DNA from: a virus
IMG/VR virus record: IMGVR_UViG_3300013123_000023
Span: 1-28,801 of that record
Reading direction: 5' to 3' (one strand)
DNA length: 28,801 bases
Under the pieces are notes generated by a model, which ran no database searches, had not been told where the DNA came from, and was given only the letters and a program-made list of their open reading frames with translations. The translations under genes and the position numbers were made by a program. Positions 16,249 to 22,956 of this stretch are shown here, piece after piece; position 1 is the stretch's first letter, and each line of letters opens with the position of its first letter.

Positions 16249-17466
16249 CTACATCATTAGCTCTACATCACAGGCGTAAAAATCTGCCCCGCCAAAAAAA
16301 GTAGCCGTCCCGATAGACACCTTTTCAACAGACGTTAGATAATGATATCCAAGCGTTATATCTAGAGAGACACTTCGTTCCAACGTATAAGTTACGTCAG
16401 CTCCATAGCCGAATTCTAGCGACGCAGTGATCGAATCTATCGTCGGCGCAATAAATACGTTGGCTGATACCGTACTAACCACTAGAGCCAACCTCGGCTT
16501 TACCTTTCCCGCCGTTCCACAAATAAACTTACCTTGTGTCTGCCCTGTCCCACCGTTGGACTGTCGTACTGTCGTACTGGCATACGTCCACGATGGTGTA
16601 GAATTCGCAGCCTTGATCGTCACCAACCGCTGGTGATACCGATTCCAGACGTACGCTATGTTGTCCGTCCATGCGAACTTCGCACCGGAATCGTTCACGA
16701 GCCGCACGTCCCCAACGTGGAGATAGGCAACGGGATAGGACGCCGAGTAGCCAAACACCTTTGCGCCCTCAAACCGGCCTAATCCGTCGCTTTCGACTTC
16801 GAGCCACTTCCCGGCTGCCAGATCCGTCGCAAACGTACCCGAAGTGTGAGCACTCAGGCAAACGTATGTGTTGCCGCCATTAGTTCTTGGGTCTCCGAAA
16901 TAGTAGTTAGTTGTAGTCAACCACGCACCGGCACGGGCAGTATCCGAATACCATGGAACAAGGAAAAGGCTTGCGCTCGTTAAGCCTGTAGCTTGCATGA
17001 ACACTGAGTAATTTTTGTCGTATGTTATCGCGTTGCCGCCAGCATCATCTCCACTTGCCGCCAGCGTGGGTTCAGATGCGAGCTTGATCAGTCTACGCCT
17101 GCCGTCATAAAATAGTCCCACATAACTACTGTCTAAAAATGCCCACTTCAATGTGGTTGCATCAACATATTCAAGTCGGCCATCTACAAGTGTTACGGGC
17201 ATTTGGTTGAAAGTTATTATGCTTTTAACATCTAGTCCCGCGTACCCACTATTGGCATCCTTGTTGCTCGTCAACTCGTGTCCACTATGGGGGCTCGCCG
17301 CTCCGGTATGTGTCGTCAGTGCCGATGTCGTGGCCGCAGGGTCTTCATCGGTCGCACTGCCGAGAGCCGCTTCTGCATCGTCAAGGCGCGAATTGATGAT
17401 GGTTTCTTCCGCCGCGGTAACGGCGCCAGGACTACCAGACGCTATTGGCTTTGGTCCAAAACTCAT
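16249..17466 (-). CDS. Tail fibre / receptor-binding-like protein (405 aa)
   Basis: ATG at 17466 overlaps the upstream stop (ATGA) with AAGGGGA upstream. Residues about 15-80 hold a helical segment then THTGAASPHSGHELTSNKDA, a His/Gly/Ser pattern common in phage fibre shafts. Around 188-225, YYFGDPRTNGGNTYVCLSAH and TSGTFATDLAAGKWLEV resemble the small Trp/Tyr-containing, chitin-binding-like (CBM5/12-type) modules of tail proteins. The rest is beta-rich, ending in a GGTGQTQGK region (about 301-310) and a C-terminal beta domain. Its base composition is more GC-rich than its neighbours. The location between connector genes, not after the hub, is unusual. It may bind the host surface or decorate the neck (whisker). 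Confidence 0.65.
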   Translation of the reverse strand: MSFGPKPIASGSPGAVTAAEETIINSRLDDAEAALGSATDEDPAATTSALTTHTGAASPHSGHELTSNKDANSGYAGLDVKSIITFNQMPVTLVDGRLEYVDATTLKWAFLDSSYVGLFYDGRRRLIKLASEPTLAASGDDAGGNAITYDKNYSVFMQATGLTSASLFLVPWYSDTARAGAWLTTTNYYFGDPRTNGGNTYVCLSAHTSGTFATDLAAGKWLEVESDGLGRFEGAKVFGYSASYPVAYLHVGDVRLVNDSGAKFAWTDNIAYVWNRYHQRLVTIKAANSTPSWTYASTTVRQSNGGTGQTQGKFICGTAGKVKPRLALVVSTVSANVFIAPTIDSITASLEFGYGADVTYTLERSVSLDITLGYHYLTSVEKVSIGTATFFGGADFYACDVELMM

Positions 17467-17771
17467 TTTTCATCCCCTTCGCAGTGGAGATTCACTTCAA
17501 CTGTCCCAGAATATGCCCTGACGTAAACAAAAAGTCGATCATCGTTCATAATTCGCTCTAAAGAATATCCTGCGCCAGCGTCTTGAACTATCCAAGAGCT
17601 TCTTGAATCAACACCTTTCACTTCAATTGTGTCCGTAGAAGTTACCAATTGGATAACAATTGATGTAATATGGAGGTCATTTGGGATTACTCCGTTGCCG
17701 GGAGTAGATCCTCGTCGAATTAATACGCCACTCGTGGTAAGTGTAAAGTTGTCTGTGTATATGAGTTTCAT
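17463..17771 (-). CDS. Small beta-rich protein between stopper and fibre genes (102 aa)
   Basis: I chose the ATG at 17771 (MKLIYTDNFTLTTSG), which has AAGGGA seven bases upstream, over an earlier in-frame start at 17795 that would overlap the stopper gene. The sequence alternates hydrophobic and polar residues (SIVIQLVTSTDTIEVKGV, RLFVYVRAYSGTVEVNLHC), typical of a single beta sandwich. Its stop overlaps the fibre gene's ATG, so it is cotranslated with the fibre and may be part of the same neck-whisker or fibre unit. No family recognised. Confidence 0.62.
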   Translation of the reverse strand: MKLIYTDNFTLTTSGVLIRRGSTPGNGVIPNDLHITSIVIQLVTSTDTIEVKGVDSRSSWIVQDAGAGYSLERIMNDDRLFVYVRAYSGTVEVNLHCEGDEK

Positions 17772-17782
17772 GGCAGTTTCCC

Positions 17783-18181
17783 TTATGATACCCAACCAGT
17801 GGTAATGATTGGCGGAGTCCAGTCGATGTGATCCAATATTGCTTCTTTGTGATACAAACGCATAAACATGTCTCTTTTTGGCATTACTGCTTTTACTTCA
17901 TAGAATGCCTCTCCGGTTTCGCTTGCACTCCAATAGATTCTGTCTCCATTGCGAATGTCGGCTTCCCTATCAACAAAAAACCGATGTGACCCTATTTCGG
18001 TCATACCTCCGGGTCTTCTCTGAATCGGAGTATCTTCGGGTTCAAAAAGACACGCTACCTCTTCCGCTACTATTGTCCATGCTTCCGTAACTTCACCCTC
18101 TTCTGAATCACCCATATCGAATCCTTCAAGTCCCTGAAGTCGATAGATGTTACACTTGTGAACTAGCATGTTGCGAAGCAT
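17783..18181 (-). CDS. Head closure / head-tail stopper protein (132 aa)
   Basis: ATG at 18181 with GAGG five bases upstream, seven bases after the adaptor gene's stop. The N-terminus LVHKCNIYRLQG, the central VACLFEPED (about 42-50), and DIRNGDRIYWSA (about 75-86) followed by EAFYEVKAVMP fit head-tail joining/stopper proteins (SPP1 gp16 type): a short beta barrel that first positions the ligand name and a 'D...GDRI' strand. Gene order adaptor-stopper-neck-terminator supports it. Four Met and the Cys are unremarkable. Confidence 0.75.
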   Translation of the reverse strand: MLRNMLVHKCNIYRLQGLEGFDMGDSEEGEVTEAWTIVAEEVACLFEPEDTPIQRRPGGMTEIGSHRFFVDREADIRNGDRIYWSASETGEAFYEVKAVMPKRDMFMRLYHKEAILDHIDWTPPIITTGWVS

Positions 18182-18188
18182 ATCAACC

Positions 18189-19112
18189 TCAGTGATTTAA
18201 GTGCGAAAAATAGTTACACCGGTAACGGTCTAGGACCATTCTGAAAAGTATAGATGGAATTGTTAATCCACCTTCCATGTTTTGTGTTGTCATCAAAGAG
18301 GCACTATAGGAACCTAAAGATTCTGAGTTAATACCTGATTTTTCAGTAACAGCGCGATAGAAAGCTGCCATTTCATATGCTCCCGCTATTAAATCAGCAG
18401 GATAGTTACCCTCATCATAACCGGCTACATAATTCACTGTGACAACTGCTCTTCCGATAGGCCAACACAGAGAATGATTCACAATGCCATCGCCGGGATT
18501 TGTCACATAATAGTAGCCAAGGCTTGAGTCCGCTGAGTAATCCGGTGTTTTTAGTTCCGTAGCCGCTTCAATTTTCTCAATCTCGAATGACTCTCCTGGA
18601 TCTCTATCAAGAGTAATCTCGCTTCCGGTAGAATTAATATAGGCCACAAAATACTCATCATTGATCAAAGCATTGACCGTGACATCAGTGTTTGTGCCAG
18701 TGCTCCCTATTGTTACTACCGTTCCTTCTTCTGCTGTAAGAAACTGTCCTTTTCCTGCGCTTGCTTGCTCAAACCAGCCTATTGTGTCTTTAATGTCCAA
18801 ACCAAGTGAAAGTGGTAAAACTCCCGAACAAGGAACGGGGGGATAAACATCAGGAAGATATGATATTTCAGTTGTGCCTATATAGATGTTTTGAATGCTT
18901 CTGAGAGGATAATTTCTGAGAGTCAGGCATTCAGTTCCGGGTCCGTCATACTTTTCTTGTCGATAGGTGGTACGAACAAGAGTGCGCCCTACATACTTGT
19001 CAATACTATCGTTTACAAGATCAATTAATATTTGAAGCTTATCATCTTCGTCTGTATAATCAGAAGGTAATTTCAAAAAGGTCTTTAATCCTGAAAGTTC
19101 AATTAGAGCCAT
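18189..19112 (-). CDS. Head-tail adaptor, gp6-like connector with an inserted domain (307 aa)
   Basis: The N-terminal about 70 residues (LSGLKTFLKLPSDYTDEDDK, LIDLVNDSIDKYVGRTL) are typical of gp6/gp15-like connectors, which form the ring under the portal. The end (about 232-307), with YVAGYDEGNYPADLIAGAYE and AAFYRAVTEKSG, is the matching C-terminal helix part. Between them lies an extra stretch (about 95-210) with a Gly/Thr/Asp-rich beta segment, making the protein roughly twice the usual length. ATG at 19112 lies inside one arm of a 10-bp hairpin, with GAGGA in the loop, so initiation may be controlled. Confidence 0.8.
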   Translation of the reverse strand: MALIELSGLKTFLKLPSDYTDEDDKLQILIDLVNDSIDKYVGRTLVRTTYRQEKYDGPGTECLTLRNYPLRSIQNIYIGTTEISYLPDVYPPVPCSGVLPLSLGLDIKDTIGWFEQASAGKGQFLTAEEGTVVTIGSTGTNTDVTVNALINDEYFVAYINSTGSEITLDRDPGESFEIEKIEAATELKTPDYSADSSLGYYYVTNPGDGIVNHSLCWPIGRAVVTVNYVAGYDEGNYPADLIAGAYEMAAFYRAVTEKSGINSESLGSYSASLMTTQNMEGGLTIPSILFRMVLDRYRCNYFSHLNH

Positions 19113-19137
19113 GTTTTCCTCGTTGATATGGCTCTAA
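19103..19137 (-). promoter_or_regulatory. Start-codon hairpin of the adaptor gene
   Basis: On the transcript, TTAGAGCCAT (19137-19128) and ATGGCTCTAA (19112-19103) are perfect 10-base complements around a 15-base loop that contains the GAGGA ribosome binding site. The ATG of the adaptor gene is the first three bases of the 3' arm. Such a hairpin would hide the start codon and present the binding site in the loop, as in known translational operators. Function is inferred. Confidence 0.62.
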
Positions 19138-19169
19138 CACTTTTTCTTTTGTCAGGAAAGGTTTTAAGC

Positions 19170-19199
19170 AAAAAAAACCCCGTGAGATTTTTCACGGGG
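19170..19199 (-). terminator. Rho-independent terminator after the glycan cassette
   Basis: Transcript: CCCCGTGA, six-base loop, TCACGGGG, then eight U. A perfect 8-bp GC-rich stem with a U tract makes this a strong intrinsic terminator on the minus strand only. It lies 52 bases after the GT9 stop and 57 bases before the adaptor ATG. Confidence 0.93.
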
Positions 19200-19230
19200 A
19201 AAGGTGTTAGGAAGTATGGAATCTATAAGT

Positions 19231-19259
19231 GGTATAACGTAATCTTGAGGCTATGTCAA
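19231..19259 (-). promoter_or_regulatory. Candidate sigma-70 type promoter upstream of the terminator
   Basis: TTGACA (19259-19254), 17-base spacer, TATACC (19236-19231). The -35 is perfect and the -10 matches four of six. It begins just after the GT9 stop. A transcript would start near 19224 and meet the terminator about 25 bases later, which suggests attenuation of the adaptor operon rather than free expression. Not proven. Confidence 0.4.
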
Positions 19260-20219
19260 GAGCTTTTTTACAACTGCCATGATTAATCCCACTGGAATCT
19301 CGGCCATACATCTTTCCCAATCATCACATATCATGCCAAGATGGGTCCCCTGACACGGGGCACATTTTAATGAAGATCTGACGTTTTCTATTGTTTCATT
19401 CAAAGCACCGTTTTTTGATACGAGTGTCGGCCCCCATAGTGTAATTCCTTGTTTTTTTAAGCAATCTGAAAAATGCCCAACAACGCTATCATTTGAAACT
19501 ACTAGTTTCGCTCTACTGATTAAATAAGCAGTTTCTAAAATATTGAGTCTGCCTGTAAAATCATGCACTCTGTTTTTGACCAAAAAATCTGGAAAAATTT
19601 CCAGATTTTTACTCCAAATTTGATCCTCCTCTCCCCCTACTATACACACATCAAACTCCGGATAGTAAGAAAGAAAAACATTCACAAACTCCCCAAAGTG
19701 AGGCCAGCACTTTCTCTCCCAGAAAGCCCCTTTTGTTCTTTTCCATCCATTTGCAATTACAATGTATGGTTTATCCGATATCTCAAAAGGAAACGAGTTG
19801 GCAATCGGCACGAATTGTGGAAAAATACGAGCCCTGGTGCCTAATAGGGCCTCGATCTCACTCAGATAGTAGTCTCGTTCGTGCTGGTAGCTTGCAGCCC
19901 ACATTGGCAGTTTGGGGAGTTCCTTAGCCATGTTGCCATAAAGTCTCTGATAAAGTGAACTTGTAAGTGTAGAATGTCTTGACATGTAAACATGATCGTA
20001 TTGGTTTAGAGTGTCTCCAGGAAAATAATCCACAATCTTATTGATAAAGGACATCCTCTTGGCCATCATCTCAATTGAATCCCTGTCCGAACCCTTCCAG
20101 GAAGCATCAAAAATAAGATCTATCGGATGACCGGCAATGTCAGCAAGAGCCTGCATTGCAGTAGTTGCCACAATGAAGTTACCGATTCCGCAATGCCATC
20201 CTACGCCTATTCCTGACAT
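19251..20219 (-). CDS. GT9-like glycosyltransferase (ADP-heptosyltransferase-like fold, 322 aa)
   Basis: The N-terminus GIGNFIVATTAMQALADIAG (11-30) is the GT9 first Rossmann motif (G.GN...TT...AL). The C-terminal domain has LVVSNDSVVGHFSDCL (about 235-250) and ITLWGPT (about 255-261), the nucleotide-sugar-side motif of GT9, and a Cys pattern CAPCQG...CDDWERCM near the end that recurs in the GT2-GT9 fusion. It likely transfers a sugar from a nucleotide donor. ATG at 20219 has only a weak GGTG upstream. Palindrome copy C lies inside, coding KNLEIFPDF (204-212). Last gene of the cassette; donor and acceptor are unknown. Confidence 0.82.
   Translation of the reverse strand: MSGIGVGWHCGIGNFIVATTAMQALADIAGHPIDLIFDASWKGSDRDSIEMMAKRMSFINKIVDYFPGDTLNQYDHVYMSRHSTLTSSLYQRLYGNMAKELPKLPMWAASYQHERDYYLSEIEALLGTRARIFPQFVPIANSFPFEISDKPYIVIANGWKRTKGAFWERKCWPHFGEFVNVFLSYYPEFDVCIVGGEEDQIWSKNLEIFPDFLVKNRVHDFTGRLNILETAYLISRAKLVVSNDSVVGHFSDCLKKQGITLWGPTLVSKNGALNETIENVRSSLKCAPCQGTHLGMICDDWERCMAEIPVGLIMAVVKKLLT
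19583..19610 (-). repeat. 28-bp palindrome, copy C, inside the GT9-like gene
   Basis: Perfect inverted repeat with the same 13-base arms but centre AA on the plus strand, so it is the exact reverse complement of copies A and B. In the gene's frame it encodes KNLEIFPDF at residues 204-212, close to a turn region before the GT9 C-terminal motif. The same frame is used by copy D. Confidence 0.9.
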
Positions 20220-20383
20220 TCTTTCACCACTTTATAACTTTCGTCATTGTTTGCCTTACGTAAACACCTTGAACAAATCCAGCAATTCCAACTATTACAA
20301 AAAAAGAAAAGCCTTCGGAATTCCCCAAAGGCTGTGGTTTGCAAATCATCAAAACAGTGGCAAGTATAGATTCGGAATTCCAT
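20207..20383 (-). CDS. Doubtful small Cys-rich ORF (58 aa)
   Basis: From ATG 20383 the frame reads MEFRIYTCHCFDDLQ and later NCWICSRCLRKANNDE, ending 13 bases inside the GT9 gene. Cys at 8, 10, 29, 34, 37 and 40 could bind a metal ion. Against it: no ribosome binding site, and a strong terminator hairpin (20299-20333) lies within it, encoding residues about 17-28. The frame extends up to a TTG at 20437 that overlaps the 38-residue membrane gene. Either the ORF is real and the hairpin is read through, or the Cys pattern is chance. Confidence 0.3.
   Translation of the reverse strand: MEFRIYTCHCFDDLQTTAFGEFRRLFFFCNSWNCWICSRCLRKANNDESYKVVKECQE
20299..20333 (-). terminator. Rho-independent terminator inside the glycan cassette
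   Basis: Transcript: AGCCTTTGG, loop GGAATT, CCGAAGGCT (nine pairs, one G-U) then UUUUCUUUUUUU. Stem and U tract fit an intrinsic terminator, 72 bases after the stop of the 38-residue membrane gene and 80 bases before the GT9 ATG. It would separate GT9 from the rest of the cassette unless read through. Confidence 0.75.
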
Positions 20384-20405
20384 ACCGGGTCTATAATCTA
20401 TTCGA

Positions 20406-20522
20406 CTATTTTTCCCAAGTTTTCCATAGGTATGCAAGGCCAGCTAAAACTATGCCGATTATTATTGCTCCTCTGATTGCAAGATCACACTTAAAAACCG
20501 ACCACCAAATTTCCCAATCCAT
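20406..20522 (-). CDS. Small single-pass membrane protein (38 aa)
   Basis: ATG at 20522, 14 bases after the methyltransferase-like gene's stop, with AGGAAAG seven bases upstream; TAG at 20406. Sequence starts MDWEIWWSVFKCDLAI; residues 15-33 (AIRGAIIIGIVLAGLAYLW) form one membrane segment with Gly18, Gly23 and Gly28 in a row, and the ends are Trp/Lys rich. It is too short to be classed; a small membrane peptide of a moron, or a holin-like or anchoring peptide for the sugar enzymes, are options. The binding site and position make translation likely. Confidence 0.6.
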   Translation of the reverse strand: MDWEIWWSVFKCDLAIRGAIIIGIVLAGLAYLWKTWEK

Positions 20523-20536
20523 CTTAACTTTCCTTT

Positions 20537-21331
20537 CTATCTATTTCTAGGTTTTTTCCTACATGCCAATTGTTTTTTAGTAAGAGGTTTCCCCACTGGT
20601 ACTCCGCAGGGTCTACCTGTGCTTCCAGGATGCTTTGCAAGCATACAACGTTCGTTTTCATAAAGAATAGGCCAATTACACTGTCGTATATAAGCTGCCG
20701 AACGATAGTGCTTTACATGAGTTATGTCGTCTAAAATGACATGAAACTCGTGATTTTTCATGCCATCCGTAACTGTCTGAAATTCCAGATACCCAATGCC
20801 CCCGGCAGAATCCAAAAGAAATATTGGACGCTTGTCGTAAACCTGATGAATCAATTTCATCAGGATGTTATCACGCCCTCCTTTGCCATAGTTGAATCGT
20901 TTTCCTTGGATTTCGTGTAAATAAAACCCAACAGGATCATCCAGAGAATCAATAAATATGTCAGGGTATTTTTCATGCTCTAAGATCATCTTATCGTTTT
21001 CGATAAATTCTCTGGCTTTATCAGCATCCACCGAACAACCGTGAATAACCTTAATGAAAGAATGATCCTTAAGATTACTTTGAGCAATCAAAAAATTTTG
21101 TTCATCTATTTCAATAGTTATTATTTCAACGTTGTCTGCTCTTGGATTTTCCCATTTGAATTTCTCGATGGATTTAATAAGAAACTGAGTAGAACCTAAC
21201 CCATGATGAGTCCCGGTTTCGACTATGACCTTTGGACGTAACTTTCCTGTAGTTCCTTTGAGTACAGCGGCTAAGACAGTCATAAGATCTGAATTATCTG
21301 GAAATTGACAAGGGCCTGTGTGTAGTTTCAT
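20537..21331 (-). CDS. SAM-dependent methyltransferase-like protein (264 aa)
   Basis: I chose the ATG at 21331 (ATGA overlap with the upstream gene, GGAAGGA about nine bases upstream) over a longer version that would overlap the fusion gene by 120 bases. VIVETGTHHGLGSTQFLI (35-52) is motif I of a Rossmann methyltransferase; IEIDE (73-77) gives the acidic residue after the second strand; DIFIDSLDD (124-132) and IFLLDSAGGIGYLEF (170-184) are later strands. Members of this type (Methyltransf_24 or sugar methyltransferase-like) occur in polysaccharide clusters. It could methylate the sugars added by its neighbours. The basic tail (about 245-264, Lys/Arg/Cys) is unusual. Confidence 0.72.
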   Translation of the reverse strand: MKLHTGPCQFPDNSDLMTVLAAVLKGTTGKLRPKVIVETGTHHGLGSTQFLIKSIEKFKWENPRADNVEIITIEIDEQNFLIAQSNLKDHSFIKVIHGCSVDADKAREFIENDKMILEHEKYPDIFIDSLDDPVGFYLHEIQGKRFNYGKGGRDNILMKLIHQVYDKRPIFLLDSAGGIGYLEFQTVTDGMKNHEFHVILDDITHVKHYRSAAYIRQCNWPILYENERCMLAKHPGSTGRPCGVPVGKPLTKKQLACRKKPRNR

Positions 21332-22956
21332 TTGAGTAATCCTTCCTTTCGGTATTGTTCTAATAGGGCAATATTTCTTGCCAGCAGGTCTTCTCTGGGC
21401 ATGCCGATGATTTCCATGACATACTCGGGTGCCAATCCCGACATACATTCAGAAGTTCCTAAATTGCAAGCGTTTAGTACGTTGAGATTTTTCCTCTGAT
21501 AGCAACCTACACAATTCAAATCCTCCCTGAAAATTGGACATTCATTTTGCCACGAAATTGTATACGCCAAAGGATGAGTGGCTCCATACAATACAAATTG
21601 AAGGATGCCAAATGTCCTTCCCAGATGACTTACCAGAGAATCTATGCACACTATGACATCAAGATTAGCAACCACACCGCAAAGCTGTCGAAAATCCGTC
21701 TGATCTACCAAATTTAGATTTGCAACCCCACTTGGTTCAATATCTTTGCCTAATTCAATGACTTTTGCCCCCGCTCCCTGTAACATTTCAATAAGGCTTT
21801 GAGCATGATTTGCTGGAAAACATTTTCCTTGCCAGGAGGGCCTATTGTTCCTGAGATGCACTCCTATAACTAAATCATCTTCGCTTTCTCTTACTGAATT
21901 TACTACTTTTGCTCCTTCATCAATTTCTATGCCAGAGAGGTAAAGTCGTGGCCGATAGTCATCAAGTTCCACTCCGCAAAGTTCTGCGGCTTCATCGGCT
22001 ATCAGACGATAATTGCTATAATCCGGCTTGAACCGCAAGTTTCTGTCATATGCCCCATCATACTCCCTCTTCATTTCATACACGGCACTGATATGAGGGT
22101 TATTGAGAAATATATCAGGATGACTTGTTGTAACTTCTAACACGGCTGTCTTGTGTAATTTTCTTAGTGCCCCTATGATACCGGATTGGGCCACGATATC
22201 TCCTGCGCCAAGGCTATTCAATTCGACATTAATCTTATTAGCGAATTGTTTTGTGCTCATGTAATTCTTCCATCTATTCTTGAATGCGTTACAGTTTTTG
22301 TGCGCAAATTTGTTTCTTTCTTCTGGAGCTATCTGATTCAAAGATTGTGCCCTGAGATGTTTATGAGGTATTTTCACAACTGAGATTTGATATCCCGCTT
22401 GTCTCATTCGCATTGAAAGGTCGCCATCCTCGAATAAGCCCTTCTCATAGATGGGATCAAAAAGTCCAAACTCTCTTAATTCTCTTGTCCTTCCAGCAAG
22501 GCATGAACCCTCAATATAGTCTAAATCGCCAGGATGATATCTTCCTGCTATATAGCCATCAGGTCGTTGAACAAGCACTGAAGGTGATCCTTGAAGACCA
22601 AGCAGCTTAAGTTCTGAATTATTTTCCAGAGGATATATGAGTCGATCTACCCATTTTGAGTCGGTAAAATAAAGATCTGAATTAAGCGCAATAAAATACT
22701 CGCCTTGAGCCTGTTCTAGAAGTGCGTTGTGACCTGGGCCAAAACCAAGATTACGCCCAAGAGGAAAGAAAGTAAGATTCTTAAGGCCACTGTTCAAGAC
22801 AAGCGAAATATTCTCTTGGCCAGTTATACAGCCATTTTCGATTATAAGGACTTCTGTGTCGTTTCTGTTATTGATTGTGCGATGTAACATGTCGAGCAAA
22901 CCCTTAGTTGTATTTGGGCTGCCGTAAAGGAGAATTGATATTGAAGTTTTGATCAT
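21328..22956 (-). CDS. Two-domain glycosyltransferase: GT2 fused to GT9 (542 aa)
   Basis: I chose the ATG at 22956, which overlaps the previous stop (ATGA) and has AAGGA six bases upstream; upstream in-frame starts lack this spacing. Residues 1-235 are GT2 (GT-A fold): SISILLYGS, VLIIENG (36-42), RNLGFGPGHN (68-77), ALNSDLYF (90-97, DXD-like metal site) and LFEDGDLSMRMRQAGY (174-189). Residues 243-535 are GT9-like: NSLGAGDIVAQSGIIGALRK (247-266), IVCIDSLVSHLGRTFG and FVLYGATHP, then CVGCYQRK...C...CM. Two enzymes in one chain suggest successive sugar additions. The stop overlaps the methyltransferase-like gene. Confidence 0.87.
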   Translation of the reverse strand: MIKTSISILLYGSPNTTKGLLDMLHRTINNRNDTEVLIIENGCITGQENISLVLNSGLKNLTFFPLGRNLGFGPGHNALLEQAQGEYFIALNSDLYFTDSKWVDRLIYPLENNSELKLLGLQGSPSVLVQRPDGYIAGRYHPGDLDYIEGSCLAGRTRELREFGLFDPIYEKGLFEDGDLSMRMRQAGYQISVVKIPHKHLRAQSLNQIAPEERNKFAHKNCNAFKNRWKNYMSTKQFANKINVELNSLGAGDIVAQSGIIGALRKLHKTAVLEVTTSHPDIFLNNPHISAVYEMKREYDGAYDRNLRFKPDYSNYRLIADEAAELCGVELDDYRPRLYLSGIEIDEGAKVVNSVRESEDDLVIGVHLRNNRPSWQGKCFPANHAQSLIEMLQGAGAKVIELGKDIEPSGVANLNLVDQTDFRQLCGVVANLDVIVCIDSLVSHLGRTFGILQFVLYGATHPLAYTISWQNECPIFREDLNCVGCYQRKNLNVLNACNLGTSECMSGLAPEYVMEIIGMPREDLLARNIALLEQYRKEGLLK

